Origin: Fomitopsis serialis
Lineage: Eukaryota; Basidiomycota; Agaricomycetes; Polyporales; Fomitopsidaceae
Direction of reading: 5' to 3'
NCBI RefSeq assembly: GCF_022376445.1
Contig: NW_025955339.1
Location: forward strand, 1 to 37,384
Length of the DNA: 37,384 nt
This document shows, one piece after another, positions 22,443 to 32,731 of the stretch. Position numbers and translations under genes: made by a program. Each line of letters opens with the position of its first letter. The stretch's first letter is position 1. Under the pieces are notes generated by a model that saw nothing but the letters and a program-made list of their open reading frames with translations, had not been told where the DNA came from and did not search any database.

Positions 22443-22654
22443 TAATAGGTGCAGACACCGTCGCGGCTTGACCACGCCCACCGCTCGGTCAGCTTTAATA
22501 CGTCTGCCGCGACTACGAGTCAAGACAGAAATGAGGTTGGCACAATTCTTGCCAGTCTTTAAGCACGGCTCTTGTACCTCCGTATACCCTCAACATCCCG
22601 GCCCTCACTCTGTCCAACGCTGAGCTCAGCAGACGAACCACCTACTGCTACATC
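22443..22654 (+). promoter_or_regulatory. Proximal promoter left to the intact aquaporin
   Basis: The 212 bases between the transposon end and the aquaporin ATG resemble the region before the decayed aquaporin (about 9855-9985), for example GAGGTTGGCACAAT against GAGGCTGACACAAT and CTGAGCTCAGCA against CTGTGCTCAGCA. Confidence 0.5.
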
Positions 22655-23894
22655 ATGTCGCAACCGAAACTCTCGTTCAAAAGGCTGTTTGATAATTGGC
22701 AAGCCGATGTCAAGGCTGCTATCCTCGAGTTCTTGGGGACGACTTTCTTCTTGCTCTTGGCATTTGGGGGGATACAGGCAGCGGAGGCAGAACTGGCTAT
22801 GGACCCCTCCGCACCCTCCGCGATTCTGCACGACCTATACATCGCGCTATCCATGGGGTTCAGTCTACTCATCTCTGTCTGGATCTTCTACCGGGCTAGC
22901 GGCGGCGTTTTCAATCCTAACATCAGCCTGGCTCTCTTCTTGAACGGAGTCATCGGCCCCTTGCGCTTCGTTCTCTACTGTTTTGCTCAGCTCACGGGGG
23001 GTATCGCGGCTGCGGCTATCGTTCTTGCGCTCACACCGGGTCCGCTGCTGTCGAAGTGAGTGTTAATTGTAGCTTGTGACCCGTCCCTAATGAAGTGTTC
23101 AGCACTGTGTTGGCAAATGGCGTCAATCTTGCCCAGGGCGTGTTCATAGAGATGTTCATCACTGCGGCACTGGTATTGTCCGTACTTATGTTGGCGGTAG
23201 AGAAGCATGTTGCTACGCCTTTTGCTCCAGTGAGATTTTACAAACGACAAGAGTTATGCTGACAATTGACTAGCCTCTCATTTCTCAAGGTCGGGATTGG
23301 CCTCACTGGCTTCGTCTGCCATCTGTCAGTAGGATTCACTGTGTGCATGTTTCTGCCCTGATGTGCGCCTCGTCTTTAGCTGGGGGGTGTACTACACATG
23401 TGCGGGTATGAACATTGCGCGGGCGTTCGGACCAGCCGTCGTCACGGGATTCCCATATAGCGGTCATTGGGTGGTGAGTGTATACTAGACCCACGCGGAT
23501 TTGCCACGGGTGGCTAACTACGATGCAAGTACTGGGTTGGCGACGGCCTCGGGTCGCTCCTTGCAACAGCTCTCTACATGCTCTTCAAACAGTGAGTCCG
23601 CTTACCTCAGCTTGGTGTCATAGCTGCGCTTGGCTGATGGCGCACAGGCACAAGTACTGGCTCCTGAATCCTGGACAAGACATGGTGTGCACGATCCCGG
23701 AACAGTACTATGTTTCACAGAACAGCTCGAACACGATGGGACACCCGGCGGTTGTGTACATGAAGGACAACTTCTCTGCCGAATATCCTGGTTCGAACAG
23801 ACATTACCATCATGATCTCACTCTTGCGAATGGCTCCGGGAACGCTACAGCAAGTGCACTACGTGTCCGCCGCTGCGCATCGAACCTTGTATGA
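22655..23894 (+). CDS. Aquaporin / aquaglyceroporin-family channel
   Basis: MIP-family membrane channel for water or small solutes such as glycerol. Exons 22655-23055, 23103-23229, 23290-23324, 23380-23473, 23530-23591 and 23648-23894 join to 321 codons. The first pore loop reads SGGVFNPNISLAL and the second AGMNIARAFGPAVV, so the two canonical NPA boxes are NPN and NIA. Transmembrane segments are evident (FLGTTFFLLLAFGGI, LYIALSMGFSLLISVWIFY, FVLYCFAQLTGGIAAAAIVLAL, VFIEMFITAALVLSVLMLAV, VGIGLTGFVCHLWGVYY, YWVGDGLGSLLATALYML). After KYWLLNPGQD there is an extension of about 70 residues rich in Asn, Ser and His. It lies upstream of acyltransferase copy C in the same orientation and is the intact partner of the pseudogene at 9985. 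Confidence 0.9.
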
Positions 23895-24500
23895 AACGTT
23901 GCTCTAGGGTTGCACAACGTCTGTCGATCTCTTGTGCCTTGCTTCCTTGTTTTTGTATGATCCGTTCATTTGTCAATCCCTTGACTTTCCTTCAGCAGTG
24001 CGTATGATTCTCGATCTCACACGTCTGCGAGGAATCTTAGTGCTTCTCTGAGCCATCAGTATGTACCGCTCAACGTGCGTCGAGTCCGACTAACGGCGTC
24101 AGAGTTTTTGATTTGATAAGCGTCCACTCTGCCAGTCTGGGCGTTGTCGCCGACAGCTATGCAACTACAGTCTGTCAATCCGCAGATCGCAGAGAACTGC
24201 GCCGCGTCGTGCGACCGCGTCGAATTGTTGCGTGCGCGAGGTCGCCACTTAGGACATCGTATGTCGCATCAGAGTCGATCAGACCTCCGAGCGCAGTGGC
24301 TTCAAGTATGGCCACACATCACTCCGACCTGGGGCGTCCGCGGGGCGGTCCACAGGGTCATGAGGAAAGCTGGACGGTGGTATGCTTGGGGAGTCCTTTG
24401 ACCTGATACTAATCGCATTCTCCTTCAACATAAATATGAGTTGTGCGAGGTCAGGTTTCTACACTCCCTTCCCTCGCTGTACGATCCCACAAGTCCCAAG
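23895..24500. promoter_or_regulatory. Duplicated promoter region of acyltransferase copy C
   Basis: No gene seen. It aligns with 10641-11246 before copy A over most of its length. A CATAAATA octamer at 24429-24436 is 65 bases before the start codon, as in copy A. Confidence 0.55.
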
Positions 24501-26809
24501 ATGGTCGAAGACCGTTGTCTCAGGATTCCTGGCAGTTTTGGTGTCGGCACTAATGGTCGTGCTTTGAATGTAGAGCACAAGGCGCAGTGGTCTCTCCTTG
24601 GCCTCCGGCGTGACTCCGATGGCTTCACAGGACGGGTAATGAAGACAATACTTCTGGGTGTCAACTGGTTCTGCAGAGACTTTCAAGAGCGACGGCAATC
24701 GATTGGCGGGATGGACAACCTGTGGTTCCTCTTGGCTGACGTTACCGACTTCAACCCTGTAAGCGCATCGTTCTAGTCTATCGCGTCGTGTCTACTCATT
24801 GCGCATGATAGGTGTGCACTTCGGCATACACCCTGAAGGGAAGGTTGACGTTGGAGGACTTATACTCAGTGCGTCCGCTCGTTTATACAAAACTGCTTTC
24901 CCTGATGCATCATACAGGCAGCGCAACGCCAGTCCGAGAAGTTCCCGAAGTACAAGCAACGGGTAACGTCTGTACTCAGAAGATTTCACGGCGCCCGCTT
25001 TGAAGAGGACCCAGATTTCAACCTCAAGAATCACATTCACGCCGTCAGTCTCCCGGAACCGGCCGGGAAACACGAATTGAATGATTTGGTTCGTGGGTTC
25101 TGCTCCATTGTCTGTGTTTCTTCTTGCTAGTGATGCTGAGATGCTGTATCAGATGGGCAAGGTCATTGCTCAAGAGTGGGACCTGAAGCACCCGCTGTGG
25201 GAGGCCATACTTGTTGAGAACTACAGGGACGAGACCGACGCTGAGAGTGCATTGATCATGAGAGGGTGTGTCCATTCCCTATTTTTTCTCAGCAGCCGTC
25301 CCAACACTCCGTAGTCACCACGCCCTCGCAGATGGTCAAGGATTCGGTTTCAGCCAGCTCCACATCACTTCGTATCACGACGAGTTGGTACGCAAGATGG
25401 ACTCGGCGGCGGACTACCTCCATGCGGCGAAGCGAGGAAAGGTACTACCTTCCAAGCTCCACCGCTCTCTCCGACCGCTCGACTTGCTGGCGACGAATAC
25501 ATGGACCGCACCACTGCTCGAACTCATCATGGCCTGTGCGTTCTGGTTTGTATACGCTGTCTCGACGTTCGTCGGCCTCTTCTGGAGTGTCTACCAAGCC
25601 GCGCACCAGATTGCTCTCTCCCCCATTAGGGCCTGCTCAGGCTGGCGCGTCGGCATGCTTACAGGGCCCCAGCCGGGCCCGCGCGTAACGGAGCGGGAGT
25701 TTGCCAGCTCGCGCGTGTTCAGCATCAAGGACGTCAAGCTTTGCCAGCAGGCGTTCTCTGGCGCGAAGCCCGGTAGCGCAGTCGCTGGCGTTCCGAAGGA
25801 ACAGCGCGAGAAGGCACGCACGAAGACGGGGCACGTCACGCTGAACGACGTCGTATGCGCGGTGATGGCGGACGTGCTCGGGAAGGAGATCGCGTCCAGG
25901 CCTGCGAACCAGCTGAACGGCCTTTGGGAGCAGAAAAAGCGCAGGCTGAGGACGGTACCCCCGTCGCCTAGGATTGGATTCTTCATGTAAGCAGCCAGTC
26001 GGATTGACCTCGCGCTGGGCGCTCATTTTGATCGGGGCTATAGACCGATGAGCATACGCACTCCTGGCGACTGGTCGATGAGGAACCTATCGACGGGGTC
26101 CAAGGTGGACTTGAACCCGTCGCCAAACCTCTCTAAGGATGTCACAATACGCGAGCTTCACGCACACATCCATCAGTGCCGTAGAGAGCTTTCTATCCTG
26201 AAACGCAGCCTGCTTCCGAGGATGTGTTTCAATATCCTGCAGTTGACGGGTCAGTTTCCTGCACTGCTCAACCTATCCCTGCTGGCGGAACCGATTCCGA
26301 AACTCAAGGAGCTGTGTAACAAATGGCTGATGAAGCCGATATATGATACGTTGTTGCAATCATGTAAGCCCTGTGTAGCCTCCGCTCGACGACCTTTACT
26401 CACGTCTGTACAGTCCCTGTTGTTCTGACGAAGTAAGATGCGGAAACTCATCTCAGAGGGGCTGCTAACAACGCGGATGCATTCAGCGTTCCTGGCCCCG
26501 CAAACAGCACGATCACCTTGCAAGGCAAGGAAGTGCTCAAATGGACCGTGCTCCCTCCTCAAGGCGGTAAAGGTGAGTCTATCCAGACTGCTTTGCTCGT
26601 AATGTGCATTGACCACGCTTTCGCCGTGGCGTCGTACAGGCACAATCGGAATGGGTATCATCTCGTATGCTGGCGGGATCTCCATCGCCGTCGCTGCCGA
26701 TAAAGTGCCGTCGAGCCTCGGTGTCGCGGAACGGATATGCACAGGTTTTGAGGAGCGGTTTGAGCTCTACGTAAAAAGGGCGCGGGAGGTCTTGGACCAT
26801 GTGGACTAA
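24501..26809 (+). CDS. WS/DGAT-type O-acyltransferase, copy C
   Basis: Third paralogue, exons 24501-24758, 24812-24868, 24918-25088, 25153-25265, 25315-25986, 26044-26363, 26414-26432, 26487-26572 and 26640-26809 (621 codons). HHALADGQGFGF opens exon 5; TLNDVVCAVM, VVLTNVPGPANSTITL and GIISYAGGISIAVAADK follow. Exon 5 is 12 bases longer than in A and B, adding four residues after the hydrophobic segment (ALSPIRACSGWRVG against ALFPLTCWRVD). The first four exons and introns are nearly the same as copy A's, while introns further on resemble other copies. It forms the aquaporin-acyltransferase pair with 22655-23894. No lesion found. Confidence 0.9.
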
Positions 26810-27252
26810 AGCAGCAATACGTTCCGAATCCGTTCTTGCATCAGTTTGAATGCCCGATTGTGAGGACTTTACAACATGATATACATGGACTTGCCGTTAT
26901 TGATAACTTGCTGTAGGATTTGTTCATAGACCTCATAATACAGTACGACGTCTCCCCGGCAAGGTGTTGAACGCTGGCGGACCCTTTGAGACCCTCCGAC
27001 TTAAACATAGATTATCACACTGTCATGGTCCAGCGCTCAGCAAGTACCTGGTACTGTTCAGACAAGTGGTATGCATAGATTGTGGGCGGGTTAGTATGTC
27101 GCCCTCTCTAGATATCGATACACTTCGTACAAGTACAGCATAAACTCACAGCCACCGGATCGCTCAGAAAGCTTCAGTCGGGATCTAGTCACACATCCAT
27201 ACAACATAGCCGAGGAAACGTGGAAGTAGTACATAAGTTAAATCAAACGATC
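26810..27252. other. Convergent intergenic region
   Basis: Lies between the 3' ends of acyltransferase copy C and the first zinc-cluster gene. No gene or clear repeat seen; both polyadenylation regions should be here. Confidence 0.5.
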
Positions 27253-29181
27253 TCAGACGACCTCGAGCACCCTGAGAAGGAGGTGCTGCTGTGATTCTGC
27301 GTGGAGGTTGAGAAATAAGATGCTTGATGTGGAAGGGTAAGTCAAGTAAAGACGTACTGATGTACGCGTTCCGTTCGCCCCAAGTCGTCATGGCAAAGCG
27401 TATCTGCGCAAGGGCGATGGAGATATTCTGTTCGTTCGCGGTTGCGGGCATCGACGTGGCGGGGTCTGTCCTGAGAAGCCTCAGCCCGCCAACAAGAACA
27501 TCCGCCACGGAGAGCAGTAGGAACTAGACATGCATATGTAAGACAGGCGGTTGCAAGGATGCGAGGATGCCGCTTACCCCGATGGACGAGTCGATGAACG
27601 TGAGCGCGCGAACGTTGATCTGACTGAGTGCGTTTGCAGCGGCGCACGCGGCTGCGAAGGTCTGGCTATCTAACGCTATCCCGTTGCCTCGCAGGTCGAG
27701 CGGCTTGTGCAGCTGTATGGTCGCGCAATTGACCAGCATGTGGACGAGGAGCAGTCTGCTGAGCAGATCTTGTCTGGTAGGATGAATCGCGTTGAGGGTC
27801 TGTAGCCCTGCCTGGAACCGCATGATGCGGTCGTCGAGGTCGGTCGAACCCAATACATAAGCGGCCACATCTGAGAGTGTCAAATGATCAGTGTCTCGCG
27901 GGTGACCGGACAAATTGTTCTGCTCACCGTTTGTGAACTGAGCCGAGACCTGAGTGGCAGAGCAGTAGATCGCAGCCGCTTTGGCGTGCAGTTTCAGAGG
28001 GTCTTGTTCAACGGCGACCGCATGTGAGCCGAACTGAGTCTGAGACTGCTGCGTAGCTACGATTAATCGTCAATGTTGTAGCACTCCCACGTCGACACTT
28101 ACGTTGAACAGTGCTTCTGCATCCGCCGGCCCCATTTCGAGACCGTTGTTTAGAAGAATAGGCGTGCGGCCCAGTATCGGCGACCAACACTTGTCGAGCA
28201 CTAGCATCGCCCAAAACGCATTGACCCGCTCGTCCTGTTCGATTTGATCCACAGGCGGCGGAGGTTGGTACCTCGAAAGTTGCGCGTCTGCTGGCAGAGT
28301 CTGGCGCGCGCCTCCGAGCTCGTGCATGCCACTTGCCAGCACCATGGCAGAGGCGGCATCCATGTGATAGACGCCTTCTAAGGGGCGGTTGCAGGAAAAG
28401 AGGTAGTTCGCGAGCAGAATCTCCGTCTGCAACACGTCCAGGATGGCGGGTGGGCTCAGATCTCCCAGCGTTGCCGAGAGGTCTTCCAGTGCGGAGGCGA
28501 GGAAATCCGCCTGGAGGCTTTGGAGGCGACCATCAACCGACACGTACGCCCCAACCAGACAAACCGCGTTCAGCAACGCACGCGCGTGCCTCGGTAAGTT
28601 GATTATTGGTTGCGCAAAGATCCTTTGGAATAAGCGAGGAACGTGAAAGAAGAAACCGGTCTGGGATGCCGCTCCTGAGAAGCAGTGCACGCTATATCAT
28701 CGTCAGAGCCAAAATAAAGTGCGAGACACAGTGATGGGATCAACTTACAGGGCATGTAAGGTTTCCACTGGAACTTCTTGACGGTTTCTGCTGCGTACAG
28801 ACCGTCCTTGTTGCCGTTTGTGAAAAAGTGCGTACGGGTCGTGTAGGAGGACAGGACCTGACGTGTTGCCTTCGAGCTGAGCGATCCGCGACTTGAGTTG
28901 ACTGATTTTGTCCTCGAGAAGCTGCGCCCCGTGAAACTTGGACTCTCCGCCGTGGATGCAGTCGTCGTGTACACCGGCCTTCTCGCACTGGTAGCACGTC
29001 GGACGGACCCCATCGCACCTCTGCAAAGTGGTCACGACACGTGAGATGGTCTGATAGGTGATGATGGTGGATACTCACAATCTTCTTACGCCTGTGAAGA
29101 GTATCAGCTGTGTGCCACAGCGTTTGAAACAGAACATGTTACTCACCTGCACCGTAGACACGCTCGAATGTGAGAAGACAT
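27253..29181 (-). CDS. Zn2Cys6 transcription factor 1
   Basis: Nuclear sequence-specific regulator of the GAL4 class. Exons from the 5' end: 29181-29147, 29091-29079 (13 nt), 29020-28749, 28691-28103, 28048-27928, 27870-27578, 27523-27358, 27296-27253; 510 codons. The zinc cluster is assembled over three exons: ACLRCR|RKKI|RCDGVRPTCYQC...DDC, spacing CX2CX6CX6CX2CX8C. A heptad-like helix follows (AQLLEDKISQLKSRIAQLE), usual for dimerisation. The middle region has FFFHVPRLFQRIFAQP, GVYHMDAASAMVLASG and RVNAFWAMLVLDKCWS, resembling the fungal-specific TF domain. The last 44-nt exon gives IKSQQHLLLRVLEVV. If intron 27297-27357 were kept, a different tail would result. Targets unknown. Confidence 0.87.
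29079..29091 (-). other. 13-nt micro-exon inside the zinc cluster (factor 1)
   Basis: Encodes the basic RKKI between the second and third zinc-binding cysteines, flanked by introns 29092-29146 (55 nt) and 29021-29078 (58 nt). The same 13-nt exon exists in factor 2 at 32628-32640 (RQKKL). Confidence 0.8.
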
Positions 29182-30739
29182 GGACTTTGTTCAGTAGATT
29201 GGTGTTCACCTGCCGACCACAGATGTTGCATCCTGGCTCGTACATATACCTCCATGCTGGAGTTATGGCTATGCGATGGAATGCAACCGGCCATGCCACT
29301 CCTAGGCGTGGACGCGCGACGCACGGTGTTGACTACCTCTACATTCGTAAAGCAACGAAGTAGGTTGTCGCAGAACATAGCTGAGGAGTAAACGTCTTTT
29401 GTCGTCGCCGACCGATCATCGAGGACATGAACTTTGGCGTCGTCGGTGGTCCACCGTTTCCGTGACAGAGGCGGAGTGGCCGAGGAAGTGTACCTGTCTA
29501 AATTAGGTATGGCCGCCATTGGGAGTTTACGAACGCCCGTTCCTGTGAAGTCCTCTTGACAAATTGCATCACAAGCCTCAGCTACACCGGAGCGCTGGAC
29601 GCGCGCTACTAGAGGCTCCGGCTCGTGTGGCTGATAACAGCATGATTCCCTGGAGAAGACATCGGCCGATGAGTAGTTACACACTACATCGCGGACAGGT
29701 CTGACTGGGACCACTTACTTCGTCGCACTGGAGTGTACTTACTCCGGATGTGGACTTCAATATCCCTCGTCGCAGCCGCGTGTTTCCGCATAGTACTCAG
29801 ATCCGAAAGTCGAGAGCAGAGCGGGTTCAGATCAATTAAGAGATCTTGAGTGGTAGACATCATCAGCTCGTAACTTAACATCGATATCGCGACTCGGACG
29901 CTACAGCAGGAGGCTGATATAGATTCCAAAAATGGGAATTACCGTTGATATTCCCACGGCTACTAAGAGTTGCGTATTAGTAAAGGTCAATGAATCACCT
30001 TCAATCATTACATGCAAAGTCGACTTTCTCTTCGATGTCGCTCGATGCTCACCCTGAGTAATGCGTCCTCCGTCCCCTGCTCATCCATCGGACGGGTCTG
30101 ACAAGTTCATTTTACTGTACGCTGGATGCGATGGCATCGAGAGAATAGTAGTCTCGGGCAGTCGGGCTCGGGTAGTCGGTGTGAGCCGCCGAGGCTACTT
30201 AGTCTCCCCCAGGCAGACCCTAAAGAAACCCTCTTTGAGTGGGGGAGAGGACGGTCATCTAAGGCGCCGAGGCCATGGTGGGACCGGCACCCCTTGGGCA
30301 CCCCCATCACGTTTCTGCCAACTGCCCTAGTAGGTTCGACACAAACCCCGCATCGCCACGTGTGGAGGGTCTTGAGCGAGATTACCAACTGCCCAGTAAG
30401 TACGTAGCATCTGCACTGCTACTCTAAAAAAAAAGATGACGCTGGCTCAACGCTGGGCATGCATTGCATACTGAGCACAGTAACTACAAAGGTGAACGAG
30501 TCTAGTACGTGATGTATTCGGAATTCATAATATACGATAGTGACTGATCTAGCAGCAGACTGACGGCGTACAAAACATGTAAGTTAAGTGATACGATGCA
30601 GAGATTGGAAAACAGGGTCAGCGATGTGTACATAGGATGATTATATCAGAACACGACAGCGTCATTATTAAGATCACCCAGTGAGCTATACGGTAAAGAA
30701 TAAAACAAGTGACAATCTCGGAAAGCAGGGGTTTGGGGA
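29182..30739. other. Region between the two zinc-cluster genes, no gene recognised
   Basis: About 1.55 kb. Open frames are short and lack family motifs. It should hold the promoter of factor 1 (right side of its start) and the 3' end of factor 2. An A9 run sits near 30427. I see no transposon ends or tandem repeats. Confidence 0.45.
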
Positions 30740-32731
30740 TTATATTCCTTGCGTCGCGTCGGCGAGCGCAGTCTGCTGGGACCCTGTATGGTGCGTGACT
30801 ATGTCAGGTTTTGCCAAAAGAACACAAGAAGGACACGCACGGATGTATGCGTTCCGCTCGCCCCACGTCTCAAGCGCGTACCGTATGTGGGCCAGGGCTA
30901 CCAGCAGTCGATTCTCTTCGCTAGATCCGACAGCAGCCGCATCCTGCCTAAGCGATATGAGCGCGCGCACGAGGACCCGTGCAACAGACACAAGCAAGAA
31001 CTGCACAACGACGTAAGTAAGCACGGCCGGTATCTACGAGAGTTGATCGACTTACGCCAACGATCGGATCGACGTGCGCTATCCCCCCAATATTGATGCG
31101 GCTCAGCACGTCCACGGCAGCGAGAGCGGCAGTGAGGCTCCTAGAGTTCGGCACGATCCCAGTACCTCGCACCTCGAGGGGCTGGTGCAGCTCTATGGTC
31201 GCACAGTGCACGAGCAGGCTGATGAGCAATATCTTGATGTAGAGATCCTGTCGCGCGGGGTGGATGCGGTCCATCGATGGCATAGCCTGCTGAAATTGCG
31301 CAACACGGTTGATCAACTCTTGCCAGTCCGTAGGAAACACGTTGTTCACTAAGTTCAGCAGTACGATAATAAAGTCAGCGAAAGTCAACGACGAGGGTGA
31401 TTCGTGTGGAGATTGCTCTTACTAGTGCCGAACTGAGCGGCGATTCGGGCGGCGGCGCTGTACAGCACCGAGGCTTTCGCGTGCATGGCCGCAGGGCTCT
31501 GTGCGTCGTTCGAGAAAACGGGGTCATAGAGGAATGTCTGGACGGTGCGCAAGCTGCGCATGCCCTCGGGAGACGGGTTCTGTATCCACGGTGCATGTCA
31601 GCGAAAGTGAACATGGACGCCGCGTACCGCTCACTTACACTTTCGTACATCTCGATGCACCGTGGCCACGGAGTGTCAATCTCGGTGCCCCTCGGCTCGT
31701 CGTCGGTGAGAACGGTCGTCCTGCCTAGCGCGATGGACCAGTTGCGGTCGAGTATGAACGTAACCCAGAACGCATTGATCCGCTGTCCTTCGTCGATGGG
31801 GTCGGTAGGCGGGGTGAGCTGGTACCTAGACGAAGCGTCGCCCGCCACCGCTGCATAGCGCGCACTGCGGATCTGGTGCAACCTGCTCGCGAGCACAATC
31901 GCTGAGGCAGCGTCCATGTGGTAGACACCCTCGACAGTGCGGTTGTTGCAGAAAAAGTAGTACGCGAGGAGCACCTCGGCCTGCAAGACGTCCATGATCG
32001 CGGCCGGCTGCAAGTCTACGAGCGTAGACGAGAGATCCTCCATGGCGTATGCCAGGAAGTCTTCCTGGAGGGTTTGTAAATTGATGTCCGTGGAAAAGTA
32101 GGCGCCAAGGAGATAGACCGCATTGATGAGAGTCGATGCATGCGTGGGGGACGTGGACAGGGGCAAAGCCGACGTGCGCTGCAAGAAGCGAGACACGTGC
32201 AAGAAAAATCCAACCTGCGAAGCACCGCTAGAGAACGACCGCATTCTGCATGACACGTCAGAAGAGGATTTCTAATCAACAGAACAAAGGCTAATACGGC
32301 TTACAAAGCCTGAGTCGTAGCAGGGGGAAGTACACGACGCTCTCTGTTAGCCGGTGTTGCTGACTGACTGGTGCGGGCTTGAGGATACGGATCGTGTAGC
32401 AATACTGGTCCTGCAGTGTTGCTCTCGAGAAACCTGATACGTCCCTGGAGTCGACTGATCCGTTCCTCGAGCAGTTGGATTCCCGATGTTTCTGCGCCTT
32501 GACCATATACGCACTCCGTCGGTGTGTTAGCCTTAACACATTGCTGGCACGTCGGGCGCGCAGCGTCGCATCTCTGCATGGTAGTCAGTTCGTCTTGCAC
32601 ACTCGAGCCTACATCGAGGAGACCCACCAGCTTCTTTTGCCTTTGAAAGGGTCCATTAGACAGCGTAGTTCAAGGAGCGTTGTATAAATGACATACCTGC
32701 ACCTAAAGCAGGCTCTTGTGGTGGACGCCAT
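30740..32731 (-). CDS. Zn2Cys6 transcription factor 2 (paralogue of factor 1)
   Basis: Same architecture as factor 1: exons 32731-32697, 32640-32628 (13 nt), 32573-32305, 32245-31639, 31579-31423, 31348-31056, 31000-30841, 30783-30740; 525 codons. The first, second, sixth and last exons have exactly the same lengths as in factor 1 (35, 13, 293, 44). The zinc cluster reads ACFRCRQKKLRCDAARPTCQQC...TEC, spacing CX2CX6CX6CX2CX8C, followed by GIQLLEERISRLQGRIRFLE. Shared motifs include SGASQVGFFLHVSRFLQR, GVYHMDAASAIVLASR, RINAFWVTFILDRNWS and ALETWGERNAYI. The intron after GT-A (31349-31422) is longer, 74 nt. Tandem duplicate; target genes unknown. Confidence 0.87.

Noticed and set aside
30061..30420. 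Frames on both strands as small genes
   Set aside because: No motif, no splice partners, overlapping on opposite strands; treated as intergenic.
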